Notes under the pieces: generated by a model
The model's input: the letters and a program-made list of their open reading frames with translations, nothing else
Told to the model about the DNA's origin: nothing
Databases searched by the model: none
Made by a program: the position numbers and the translations under genes
Source of the DNA: Callorhinus ursinus
Taxonomy: Eukaryota; Chordata; Mammalia; Carnivora; Otariidae
Direction: 5' to 3'
NCBI RefSeq assembly: GCF_003265705.1
Contig: NW_020312902.1
Coordinates: forward strand, 14,095,903-14,159,902
Length of the DNA: 64,000 nt
Part shown: positions 1 to 11,253 of the stretch, one piece after another
How the letters are laid out: every line of letters starts with the position of its first letter
How positions within the stretch are numbered: position 1 is the first letter of the stretch

Positions 1-779
1 ACACACAGGAGAAAAATCTTCAGAGTTTTGCTGCATCGCAGTGGCATTCTCTTAATTAATGGTTTACAGCTGAAGGAGATAAACAGAGCAACGTGACAGA
101 GAATAGAAGGCCGGGCATGTCCTTGGAGTAACATGGCCAGGGAAGTTTCCTCTGAAGAAGAGGCATTGTATCTAGAACTGAACAGTCACAAAGTACTTAG
201 ACCTTTGCTGTGCTCCTATTCATTGTGACTCAAGTGTGGGCTACCTGTGAGCAGCATGTTCCCAAATCCCTGCACTACAGAATCCTTTTTTCCACCTGTG
301 GAATTAATATCCCAGAAAATACGCTCCAAGAAACCTTGTTCTAAAGTTTCCCCATCAGAGGTAATGATGGCTGGTGTTTAATATATTCATCCTTTATATC
401 TCTAAATAAACACCTATCAAAGTTTTCTCAGACACATTTAAGGAGGGATGGGATTAAATGTTAGTAAATGCCTTTCCAGAATATATTATTTTGTACCACT
501 TTTTTTTCTTATTGTGTCTATTGATCTGATATACTTACTAATAAGTGTTTCCCTTTAGAAGTATTTTAATTCTATTTCTTTATACATATCCCCATGTGCC
601 ATAATTTTAAATAATGCATCAGTGTGAAATATTTTTTTCTTTTATTTATTTGGACCTTCCTTCTCTCTTCTACCCATATTAGTCCCTCACCGACACATAA
701 AACAGGTTAACAATTTAGTATGTGTTCATCCACATTTTCCTTTTAATTCTACATATTCTATTCAGGTCTTCTAGCATAG

Positions 780-945
780 TAACAGCTAATATTTCTCAGA
801 CACATTCTATGTACCATACATTTTATAGGTATTAACTCATTTACTGTTCACAAAAAACGTCTGAGATGTGCATCATTATCACCCTAATTTTACAAAGAAG
901 GAAATTTCAGTCAAAGAAAGTAATATCCACAACTACTCAAAGTAA
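780..945 (-). repeat. MIR SINE remnant
   Basis: Reverse MIR text: ACAGCTAATATTTCTCAGAC, GGTATTAACTCATTTACTG and ATTTTACAAAGAAGGAAATT. Confidence 0.6.
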
Positions 946-949
946 ACAT

Positions 950-1620
950 AGAGACATGGGTATTTGTTTGTCTTCCTTTGTCTTGTTTTTTAGGTTTTGT
1001 TTTTATTTTTTAGCAAAATGGGATCTTCTTATAGATGTTTGTATGCACCTTGCTTTTTAATCACTCAAAAATACTTAGGGATCATGTGGAGTAGCTCTAA
1101 TTCGCTCTGTTGAAAGATGGTTTAACACTCCACAGTGTGGCTGAGCCGTCATAGACTCAGCTCTTCACCTCTGATGGGCATTAGCTTGGTTTCCACTTCT
1201 TCGCCACTCTGAACCCTGCTGCACTAAACATTTTGGTACATGTGTCCTTATGCACTTGTGCTTTCACTTCTGTTGGGATGGATTCCCAGGGGTGGAATAT
1301 CTGGCTCAAAAGACATATATATTTTCAACTTTAATAGATATTGCTAGATTGCTTTCCAAAATGGCTGTAACACTTTACATTTCCATAGCACCAGCAATAG
1401 GTTTCTTAATAGAAAACTATCCTCGCCGTTTCAGGATAAACCCTCTTTGGTCATACTGGATGATTCTTTTAATGTACTGTTGAATTTGGTTTGCTAGAAT
1501 TTCATTTAGGATTCTGCATACATATTCACAAGTGATCGAAGTCTATAACTTTCTTTCCCGTTCTATTTTAATATCAAGGTTTCTGCTAGTTTCATAAAGT
1601 GAACAGAGTACCTTTCTGTT
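950..1620 (-). mobile_element. Old L1 fragment
   Basis: Reads as reversed L1 ORF2: CTTGTGCTTTCACTTCTG and CCAAAATGGCTGTAACACTT, then TTGAATTTGGTTTGCTAG from the reverse transcriptase part, with an internal deletion between. Strongly decayed. Confidence 0.7.
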
Positions 1621-1810
1621 CACCCATTCAATCACTCACCCATTTATTCATTCACTGAATAAACATGTGCGGAGGACTTATCTTTGGCAGGTACTGTAAA
1701 AGCATTAGCGACGTAAAGAACAATAAGACACATTCCCTGCCCTCAAGTTCACCTCTAGGGAGTGACTCCACCACAAAATGGGTAATCAAGGAATATAAAG
1801 AACCAGGAAA
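1620..1810 (-). repeat. L2 LINE 3' end
   Basis: CCATTTATTCATTCACTGAA, GGCAGGTACTGTAAAAGC and ATTCCCTGCCCTCAAGTTCA follow the reversed L2 3' end. Confidence 0.65.
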
Positions 1811-3960
1811 CTGAGACATGTATTGGGTGTTGTGAGGGAATCAAACTCTGGAAGGCTAGTGTTTCTAGTTTCTAGTTTCTCTTCTGAGGATGGTCCTACA
1901 CATACAATTAAGCAGTTAATATCTGGGATTTACACAATTTGTGGAAACTACCTCTTCCTTTTTATGCCTCAGCCATCCCAACCAAGGACTCGTGTCAGAC
2001 CCAAGCTCTTTCCCAGGCCTGGAGTCTTTACTCACTATCCCTGCAGGAGGCATGGGTTATATACATATCAGTGCAGGAATGCCAATCAGTATTACCCCAA
2101 AAAATGCAAAGTGCATGAGCAGGACTTTTTCTGAAGTTATATAGCCTGAGAATTATTCAATTCTCAAAAGTTTGAAGAAACTCAGTTCTAAAGTTATTGG
2201 GCCCTCTGTGAGTGTTGAAGCGAATTCTCCCTCAACTTCTTTAGTGGCTTCCACAGTTACTAATCTTCCTATGATTACTACTTCTCTACAAGTCAAACCT
2301 TGATGTATGTACATATTTTCGAGAGAATTACCTATTCAGCCAATTTTTTTGAATTTATGCCACTAGATTTGTACAAAGTATTTTTACATGCTTTCACTGT
2401 TTTATTGTTATTAAATGAGATCATCCAGTTCGTGTGGAAAGAGAGTGGCCCAAAGTAAGAATAAATACAGACTCTGGGAATGGTTTGGATGGTTGGTTGA
2501 GGGCCTAGAAAGAACAAAATTAGAAAATCTGAGACAAGAAGGTCTGGAGAAAAGGTAAGTGCATAGATCTGAAATGAAAAGAAACCCCTTTCCTTTTCCC
2601 ATCATTTCTTCGATCCGTATCTGTAGAACCCTTAAAAATGAGTAGCAGGCAGTCTTTTAAGTTACCACCACCAGTAACTAAAATGTGTAAGTTAGAAATA
2701 AATGTAAAACCTAAATAAGATATCCATTACTGGATCTGTTATTTGTTTTATTTAAAAAAAAAAAAGGAAAGGCACTATCTTAGACTAAAATTTAGCCTTT
2801 CTATGGACATGATCATCCTCTTTGGGGTCAGTGAAATGAATGGATTGAAAATACTTTGAACAGCATCATCAGCATTCAGAATATCAAGCAGCACGCCAGA
2901 GAAAAGGAAAAATTTGCTTGTTCAATCACTTCGAGAGATGTTATAACAAGAATCATCCTTTGCACAGACAGAATAATGCTCCAGAGAAAGGATGCTGCCA
3001 AGGGCATTTCTGTTGGGAACATCCAACTAGCAGGGTCCATCTTTCTGCACACAACAGTGCAGGAAATCACAGGGCACTTGCTTCTGGATTCTTGAAGCTG
3101 GGAGTAATAACGACTCATCATGATACCAAGAAGATCAAAGGTATTTTAGTTAAATGACAATGAAAAAAAATATTGAAACTAAGGGAAAAGACAATTTACA
3201 AAGCAATTTAGTTCTAAGTGTCGGAACTCAATTTGTTTCGATGGAAATCATTCAAACCAATGTCAAATCCTGAAAATTCATAAAATGTGTGGGGTGTGAA
3301 GTAGGAGCAAAACCTTTAGTCAGCAGAATGGCCCCTGTTGAAAATGGCATCTCAGAGAACGTGGGATGCCAGCTGTGAGGCTGGAGCTTAATTAATTGAT
3401 TACACTTTAGATACCTCAAACCAACTGACACCCAAATATGAAAAGCTTTGTTACAGCCAGAGACTTGGAGATCCCAGCCTTTGGAAGCCCACTTCAGACT
3501 AGCCCAGAAAATGCTTACAGTGCAGTCTAAGGGTACAGTCCCAGTTTATAACCTACTAGCTTTTCTTTTTCTGTTAAAACAACCTGCCAATAGAAGTAAG
3601 AGTGAGATAAAAATCAATAATGCATGCTGGAAATCTGCAGCATAGTCAAAACATCACATAGACTAAGGAAGGGTAAGAAAGTAGGTCACTGAATTTGGAG
3701 CCCTTTAACTTACATTTGATGAAATATCAGTATAATAAACTCCTCCAATAAGTTTTTCTGACTCCGTGTCAATGATTTGAATGCTGACAATGCCTTTACC
3801 TACATAATGAAACTGAAAAACTCACTCTCTGGAAGAAAACAAAACCTATGTGGCCGGGCACGTGAGATTTTAAGTCTTCTCTATTTTTCTTGCTTTCTTA
3901 TTTTATTCTCTACCTTAAATTTAGAGAGGAATATCTGTGTTTCTGGGGTGTTTTTTAATA
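1811..3960. other. CFAP58 intron 9, no gene or clear repeat
   Basis: AT-rich intronic DNA. The 2840-3150 part looks less AT-rich and has open frames of about 80 codons in several frames, but I recognise no family and see no splice pattern. An A12 run lies at about 2754. Nothing else stands out. The first 780 bases of the window are similar. Confidence 0.5.
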
Positions 3961-4061
3961 TTTTATTTTTTTAAGTAAGTTCTCCACCCAACATGGAGCT
4001 CCAATTCACAACTCCGAGATCAAGAGTCACACGCTCTACTGACCGAGCCAGCCAGGCGCCT
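3961..4061 (-). mobile_element. Carnivore tRNA-derived SINE, short, diverged
   Basis: Reverse copy: a T-run, then GGAGCTCC and GAGATCAAGAGTCAC, ending in GAGCCAGCCAGGCGCC. The CT-rich middle is missing. It is head-to-head with the SINE at 4095, 33 bases apart. Confidence 0.85.
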
Positions 4062-4094
4062 CTATGTTTCTGTTCTTAATAACTTATTACATTA

Positions 4095-4310
4095 GGGGCA
4101 CCTGGGTGGCTCAGTCAGTTAAGCATCTGCCTCTAGGCTCAGGTCATGACCCCAGGGTCCTGGGATGGAGTCCCTGTGGTGTCAGGCTCCCTGCTCAGTG
4201 GGGAGCCTCCTTCTCCCTCTCCCTCTGCCTGCCGCTCCCCCTGCTTATGAAATCGCTGTCTCACGCTCTGTCAAATAAATACATAAAATCTTTTAAAAAA
4301 TAATAAATAA
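4095..4310 (+). mobile_element. Carnivore tRNA-derived SINE
   Basis: GGGGCACCTGGGTGGCTCAG head, CT-rich middle and AAATAAATACATAAAATC tail. Intronic in CFAP58 and antisense to it. Confidence 0.95.
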
Positions 4311-4996
4311 CATGTTTATTATATGTTATATGTAACATGTTACATTATATTATAAAATGAAGGATATAATCATATCTATCTCAGAGGGCTATTATGAGGA
4401 TTTAAGTGAGAAAATACATGTATTTGTACCATCATATTAGTACCTAGCAGATCATAATTTAATCATTTAATAAATAACAGATTATCATAATTGGTTAATA
4501 TTCTGTCATGTTAAATACTAGTACTTAACAAAAATAAATTTGATTTTTCTATGGATCAAATTCTGTTTTGCAGGAAAATAGTAATACCTAGTACACTAAT
4601 TTTATAACAACACAAAAAGTTTATAATTTGTCTATGAAAGATGCTCTGTATAACCAAAGAAACACGAGTTTCATTTCATCATGAAATACCTATTCAGCCA
4701 ACAATATTTCTTTGATCAACTTTTGCTTTCCTCACTCACTTGTAAGCCCTTGAAAGCACATTATTATTCCTTTTATGGAAGCTTTGTCTAGGAGAGTTTT
4801 GCTTGACACTGTTATAAGCACAGAAGCAGAGAGCTAAGGAACATGGAGGTAAGGATTCATTATGAAAGAATGTTTTTGACATTTATAAAATGTCTGGAAA
4901 GGCAAAGGCCAAAAGTTTAATATTTAGAATAAGAAAGGAGGGGTTCTAAAATAAGCCAGGTGAATAATGTACAACATGTGCCACAGATTTAATGAT

Positions 4997-6220
4997 TAAA
5001 CCAGGAATGGTTTTTTTTTATTTTTTATTGTTATGTTAATCACCATACATTACATCATTAGTTTTTGATGCAGTGTTCCATGATTCATTGTTTGTTCATA
5101 ACACCCAGTGCTCCATGCAGAACGTGCCCTCCTCAATACCCATCACCAGGCTAACCCATCCCCCCACCCCCCTACCCTCTAGAACCCTCAGTTTGTTTTT
5201 CAGAGTCCATCATCTCTCATGGTTCGTCTCCCCCTCTGACTTACTCCCCTTCATTCTTCCTCTCCTGCTATCTTCTTCTTTTTCTTTTTTCTTAAAATAT
5301 GTTGCGTTATTTGTTTCAGAAGTACAGATCTGTGATTCAACAGTCTTGCACAATTCACAGCGCTCACTGTAGCACATACCCTCCCCAATGTCTATCACCC
5401 AGCCACCCCATCCCTCCCACCCCCAACCACTCCAGTAACACTCAGTTTGTTTCCTGAGATTAAGAATTCCTCATATCAGGGAGGTCATATGATACATGTC
5501 TTTCTCTGATTGACTTATTTCACTCAGCATAACACCCTCCAGTTCCATCCACGTCGTTGCAAATGGCAAGATCTCATTCCTTTTGATGGCTGCATAATAT
5601 TCCATTGTGTATATATACCACCTCTTCTTTATCCATTCATCTGTCGATGGACATCTTGGCTCTTTCCACAGTTTGGCTATTGTGGACATTGCTGCTATAA
5701 ACATTGGGGTGCACGTACCCCTTCGGGTCCCTACATTTGTATCTTTGTGGTAAATACCCAGTAGTGCAATTGCTGGATCGAATGGTAGCTCTATTTTCAA
5801 CTGTTTGAGGAACCTCCATACTGTTTTCCAGAGTGGTTGCACCAGCTTGCGTTCCCACCAACAGTGTAGGAGGGTTCCCCTTTCTCCACATCCCCGCCAA
5901 CATCTGTCGTTCCCTGACTTGTTAATTTTAGCCATTCTGACGGGTGTGAGGTGGTATCTCATTGAGGTTTTGATTTGGATTTCCCTGATGCCGAGCGATG
6001 TTGAGCACTTTTTCATGTGTCTGTTGGCCATTTGGATGTCTTCTTTGAGAAATGTCTGTTCATGTCTTCTGCCCATTTCTTGATTGGATTATTTGTTCTT
6101 TGGGTGTTGAGTTTGATAAGTTCTTTATAGATTTTGGATACTAGCCCTTTATCTGATATGTCATTTGCAAATATTTTCTCCCATTCTGTCGGTTGTCTTT
6201 TGTAAACCAGGAATGGTTTT
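4997..6220 (-). mobile_element. 5'-truncated L1 (LINE-1), ORF2 C-terminus and 3' end
   Basis: Exact target duplication TAAACCAGGAATGGTTTT at 4997-5014 and 6203-6220. The element body is 5015-6202 with its A-tail as the T-rich start. It keeps about 200 codons of the ORF2 C-terminal region (5471-6076), recognisable by [20 protein letters not shown] and [20 protein letters not shown] one-base deletion near 6050 shifts the frame, so it is dead. It lies in CFAP58 intron 9 in the gene's own orientation. Confidence 0.95.
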
Positions 6221-6364
6221 AACCAGAATTTACAAAAGTTGAGTAACTATGGTAGACTGCAACTTATAATGCCATTCCTGGTTTCTCTCAGTTTAACTAA
6301 GAGTGAAAGTTAGAGCTCAGCAGAGGAGGAAAGTATGAGAATAAAAAGCGCTGAATCACTGTAC

Positions 6365-6960
6365 TAGATTATCTTATGGTTCTGCAAATATTCACTCCCT
6401 CTCCCTGTCCCTACCACTTCCATGGGAAGAGTCTTCCCCTCGCTGTTGGGCGTGGACATGTGACTTGCCACGGCCAATGGGATGTCAGAGGAGAGAGCCT
6501 GGAAATGTGCTTGTGTGGTGGCTTTCCTTTCGTTCTCCATGAGAACACCATGCATCCTGGAGGATCAGAAACATGTGGAGCAAAACCAGACCCAACTCAC
6601 AGCCTCCAGCCAAGTGCAGGCAAGCCTAACCTAGACCACCTGAGTCCCACTCAACTGCAGATGTGTGAGAAGTGCGTGCTGGGGCGCCTGGGTGGCTCAG
6701 TTGGTTAAGCGTCTGCCCTCAGCTCAGGTCGTGATCTTGGGGTCCTGGGATCGAGCCCCAGAGTCTCTTTCTCCCTTTTTCTCTCCCTCTCCCCCTCCTC
6801 ACCATTTGCACTCTCTCTTGCACTTTCCCTCTCTCATATAAACAAGTAAAATCTTTAAAAAAAAAAAAAAGTGCTTATCTCTGCATGCCAGTGAGATTTG
6901 GTAGTTGTGTATTATGCAGCATTAGTATGGCAAATGTTGACTGAGACAAGCACATAAGAG
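6365..6960 (+). mobile_element. MLT1-like LTR remnant split by a SINE
   Basis: GGACATGTGACTTGCCACGG and CCAATGGGATGTCAGAGG follow MLT1 LTRs. The SINE at 6681-6870 interrupts it. No coding content. Confidence 0.65.
6681..6870 (+). mobile_element. Carnivore SINE inserted in an MLT1-type LTR
   Basis: GGGGCGCCTGGGTGGCTCAG head and A-tail. A short AAGTGC repeat on both sides suggests the target site. It splits the LTR remnant at 6365-6960. Confidence 0.95.
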
Positions 6961-7439
6961 CCATCCAGTTCTGGCACAGAAAAGGATCTTTCTCGTTTGC
7001 AAATGCCAAGTTAAATTAATAAAATGTAATGTAGGGCTTTCAGTATCTAAGATTTCACCTTTCTTTCTCCAAACAGAAAGAATGAGAAGGCAAACGTTGA
7101 CACTGTTTTTGCAGCCCAGAAGGCAGAGACCACGCCGTAAGTCACTCACAGCTAAAATTGCTGAGGATAATTCAGTTAAGATTGTCCATTATGGCAACAT
7201 GTTTCAAGTGAATTTAAAATGGGGGAAGACCCATAATGATAAATACATTAACGAAGAAGAATTTAATATAAATACCTAAAAGTATGTCTTTGAGTGGTTA
7301 ATTCAGATCTCTAATTACACTTTCCATTCATTCTTTCAAAAAATATTTGGTACCTATTTAGGAAATAATATGAGGAGCTCAAAATTGAATACCAATCCTT
7401 CTCCTATGCACAGCGATAAAACTAGGGCAAACCATATAA

Positions 7440-7720
7440 GTAATTTTGCATTCTGTTTTTGTCAGATTCATATTGTGAACACGTACCCCATTTTAAAAAA
7501 TATTTTTCAAACACGTGGTTTTAATGGTACATAATATTGTATCAGATAAGTGTAGCACAATTTATTTTAAAGAATATCCTTTTATAAAACTCTTTGCATT
7601 TCTTATTTTTCCATAGATTGAGTTCTTACAAAAGAAATTGCTGGGTTAAAACTTGGAACAAAGTGTTCTCACTCCAGAAGTTGATGAAAACATCAATTTC
7701 GTGACATTATCCCCAGCCCC
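7440..7720 (-). mobile_element. Possible old L1 fragment
   Basis: Reversed L1-like stretch (GAAATTGCTGGGTTAAAA and an AATATCCTTTTATAAA context). Too decayed to place with certainty. Confidence 0.4.
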
Positions 7721-7787
7721 TGATATCAGTCGTCAACTCCCTAGAAATAGAACACATGAAAGGGAATGTTCTACTTGTGAGAATGAG

Positions 7788-7815
7788 GTGTGTGAGTGTG
7801 TGTGTGTGTGTGTGT
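7788..7815 (+). repeat. TG microsatellite
   Basis: GTGTGTGAG then about ten TG units; CFAP58 intron 9. Confidence 0.95.
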
Positions 7816-7975
7816 AGCAGAAAAGAAATAAATATGGGCGGGGCATATTTCTTATATGTATTAAGGACATGCAGGTCCTTAATAAGAAGTTCACTGCATC
7901 AAAAACTAATGATGTATTGTATGGTGACTCACATAACATAATAAAATTAAAAGAAAAAAAAAATAAAGAAGTCCA

Positions 7976-8191
7976 GGGGTGCCTGGGTGGCTTAGTTAGT
8001 TAAGCATCAGACTCTTGATTTCAGCTCAGGTCATGATCTCAGGGTCATGAGAATGAGACCTGTGTTGGGCTCTGCAGAGTTGGCTTGAGATTCTCTCTTT
8101 CCCTCTCCTTCTGCCCCTCCCCCTGCTCACACATACACACTCTCTCTCCCTCTAAAACAAATAAATAAAATCTTTAAAAAAGAAAAAAAAA
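7976..8191 (+). mobile_element. Carnivore SINE, first of a tandem pair
   Basis: GGGGTGCCTGGGTGGCTTAG head, CT-rich body, AAATAAATAAAATC tail. The target sequence AAGAAGTCCAG precedes it (7965-7975) and recurs only after the second SINE of the pair. Confidence 0.95.
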
Positions 8192-8397
8192 GGTGCCTGG
8201 GTGGCTTAGTCAGTTAAGCGGCTGCCTTCGGCTCAGATCATGATCCTAGGGTCCTGGGATCAAGCCCCGCATCGGGTTCCCTGCGGGGCAAGGAGCCCGC
8301 TTCTCCCTCTCCCTCTCCCTGCCACTCCCCCTGCTTCTGCTTGCTCTCTGTCTCTCTCTCTGTGTCAAATAAACAAATAAAATATTTAAGAAAAAAA
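8192..8397 (+). mobile_element. Carnivore SINE, second of a tandem pair
   Basis: GGTGCCTGGGTGGCTTAGTC head joined directly to the A-tail of the preceding SINE. It is followed by AAGAAGTCCAG (8398-8408), the same site that precedes the first SINE. Confidence 0.95.
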
Positions 8398-8639
8398 AGA
8401 AGTCCAGAGATGACCCAAGTTGCTGTAGCAACTGACAAGAAATAGAAAAATTGCAGTTGATAATTTGTTACGAACTTGTGCTTAAATGATTTAGTGATAC
8501 ATTATATAATCTTGTGAAGTTAAACATAAGAGTTATGAAAAACAGTTACCAGCAAAACTTGGTACCTCTCCACTTTTACAAGGAAACAGAAAAATAAACA
8601 ATCCTGTATTAAAATCAGTGATAGCATCCTTTTTATCAC

Positions 8640-8965
8640 TCATCATCTATCCATTTGTTTAACTAACACTTCATTGGTTTTATTGGTGCCTACTATTTAC
8701 CAGCACACTGGAAATGAAGAAATGAATGAGATAAAATCCTTGTTCCCAAGAGCTCACTGTAAAGTAGGAAAAACAAATGTGCAAAGAAAGTAATTACAGG
8801 ATAAGTGCCATTCCAGAGATACCAACAAATCGAAAAGGAGGGAGTCAGAGCAGGCTTGAGCCCAGAGATGAGCATTTGAGCTGGGTATTGAAGGATAAAA
8901 GGAGTTTTTCAGGCAGAGAAGGGAAGGAAGGACTTCCCAGGGAGAACAAAGAGCTTGGACTCTGT
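8640..8965 (-). repeat. L2 LINE 3' end, long copy
   Basis: GGTGCCTACTATTTACCAGC, CCTTGTTCCCAAGAGCTCAC, GAGCTGGGTATTGAAGGATA and GGAAGGACTTCCCAGG follow reversed L2. CFAP58 intron 9. Confidence 0.75.
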
Positions 8966-9394
8966 CCCATAAATCACAGTATACCAAAATTGCTTTGTCT
9001 TGCGTGGGTTATAGGTATGTACCAAAATACTGACTCCCTCTCCCAGGTGGGATCAAGCAGTTAGCATCCCTAGGTTAGTCCCCTCCAGCCCTGAACAGTT
9101 TCCCCCTTATTCCCAAAGGCTATAGACATATTATTTTCTACGTGTGCTAAGGATGCAAAAACAATGTTAGAAAGCACTGGCCCAGGTTACTGAGAAGTGA
9201 CAGAAGTTTGTAAGGCCAGGAGTGATACCAAGATCACATTGGAATTTTTAACAGTTAACTTTAATAGTGTGATGGCAGCCAGGGGTGGAGAGAGACTGAT
9301 TATCAGGAAGGTGAAGCAGAAAGTTGCAACAGATGATATGTTCAGATATATTTCCCGTCTCACCAAACAGCGCCTCTCCCTTAGGAGGATTTTA

Positions 9395-9690
9395 TAATCC
9401 TACCCCGGGATGTTGGGCTTGGCCATGTGACTTGCTTTGGCCAAGGGAATATGAGTGGACAAGGCCTATGCCCTTCCCTCCCCAGCAAAAGCTCTAAGAG
9501 CATCACAAGGTCCACTATTACACTGTTTTCACTCTTAAAGAGGCCAGCACATCCCAACAGAATCAGCGTGGAGTGAAGAAGACACGAAGCAGGGCGGCAG
9601 CTGACCCATAAAGGCCTTCGACTTGAGCTAAAAATGAATCTTTGTTGCTATAAACCACTGAAATTTGAGGATTATTTGTTACAGCTGAAG
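9395..9690 (+). mobile_element. MLT1-like LTR remnant
   Basis: GGCCATGTGACTTGCTTTGG and TTGTTGCTATAAACCACTGA with GTTTGTTACAGC-type end, as in MLT1 LTRs. CFAP58 intron 9. Confidence 0.65.
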
Positions 9691-11061
9691 CTGACAGATG
9701 CGGAGTCTAGGCTGGAGAATACGATTGGAGGATACGAGTTCCTGAACTGACCACTGGTTTTCTGAGAGTCAGGAAATCAATCAACGGTGCTTGTAAGATG
9801 ATTAAGTCAGAAGAGAAACACACTGTATTCCTATGGCCCTCAATCAGGGCTCTAAGAATCATGGGTGGGGCGGGGGTTGGATCTTTTACAAGGAAGAGGC
9901 GTCCAGTCTGGGCTAGACTGAGCATATGCTTTCGTGTTCCTCCAAACTTATGTTCTACAAACATCTGCTCAGCATTTATTTAGTCTAAGCGAGAAGCTGA
10001 TTTCCTAAAGCAAAGCTTGTTTCCCACTTCCTTAATGTTTATAATTCAAATGTTGGCTGTCCTCCTTGTCATCTTCACTGAGATTCCACTCCAAAACAAA
10101 ACAAAACAAAACGTAAACATGCAAGAACACTGGTAAACACTGTAGATTTCACTGAGGAGATGAAAGACAGGGCTTACACTGCAGAGCAGATAACATTTTG
10201 CCCGGGGTTGGGGGCTAGGGGCGGCGGCAAATCTCCTTAAACGAATCTTTTCTCCAAAACGCTCTTCTCAGCATCATACTGAAAACTTTACTCCATTTCC
10301 CAATGCCCCTTCCTGACACCATGAAACCCCCCTCATGAAACCTCCTGCTCTACACCATCTGGGAATGCACTGAAGACAGCACAGTCCAACCACTCCTGCC
10401 TAATGCTGGCAATGTGCTAAGACAACCGGTTAAAGTAGATTTGAAATCCCTGAAGTCGTTCTTCAAGAGACTGCCGTGAGCACCCTCCCTCCTCCACAGT
10501 TTATAGGAAGTAGAGATCTGGGACTTAGCTACTCAATGTGTGAATTTCTACCACCGGTGAGGTTTCAGGTTCACAATAGCTGGAAAATAAAATGCCCTTT
10601 GAATGTGTGAACATTTACCTGATGCCAGGAGTCACTCACATCTTAATTTGAGGCCATTTAATTAGATCCCTTCCTCCTAACAACTAGTTGGAATCCTCCG
10701 TCTGAGGGCACAAGGGTTTCAGGGACAGAGGTGGGGGGTGAGAACAAAGCATGCAGAGATGGTGATGCTGACAGCACCCCCCACCCCCAACCCAAGCGTC
10801 CAACCCAGGGAAGCTGCACAGCAGGGTAACAGGGGAGGGATCTCGAAGGGGAAACGGAGACCCCCCGAAGCACTGGCCTTGTCCATTTCACAGTTTGACC
10901 CAGATCAGCCCTGGGACAGCTTTTCTTCTATCAACATCATTCCTCTTAAATTCTCATGCAAACCACCAGCTCAAATCTGAAGAAATCCTCTTTGCCACAG
11001 TGTGTGACCATCAGAAAGAATGTGCTTGTACTCCTCCCACATCCTCGAGGAGTGACTTTAC
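9691..11061. other. CFAP58 intron 9, part next to exon 9, nothing recognised
   Basis: Unique-looking sequence with a short CAAAA repeat at about 10093 and a GC-rich patch at 10200-10225. No gene, RNA or named repeat that I can support. I looked for CFAP58 exon 10 here and did not find it. Confidence 0.5.
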
Positions 11062-11253
11062 CTTTTGGGTCAGGTCACTGGCTTCATTGATGTACCGATC
11101 TCGCTCCTTTTCCAGCTGAAAGATGATCTTTCTCTGCTTCTGAGCCTCATCCTTATAGTTCTGGATTTCTTCCTCCAGGTTCCTCTTGGCTTGCTCATGG
11201 AGCTTTACCAGGTCTATCTGTTTCTGGGTCGCATTGACCGCCTTAAGCATATT
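11062..11253 (-). CDS. CFAP58: CFAP58 exon 9 (residues 392-455)
   Basis: 192 nt, phase 0 at both ends. It encodes NMLKAVNATQKQIDLVKLHE, QAKRNLEEEIQNYKDEAQKQ and RKIIFQLEKERDRYINEASD, ending LTQK at donor AAG/GTAAAG (11061). It is the last CFAP58 exon in the window; intron 9 is at least 11 kb long and leaves the left edge. Confidence 0.97.

Noticed and set aside
5471..6076. 201-codon frame as a possible host gene
   Set aside because: It is the C-terminal part of L1 ORF2 inside a truncated insertion.
1..11061. CFAP58 exon 10 in this interval
   Set aside because: I looked on the minus strand for the expected continuation after LTQK and for its splice signals and saw none, so the exon should lie beyond the left edge.
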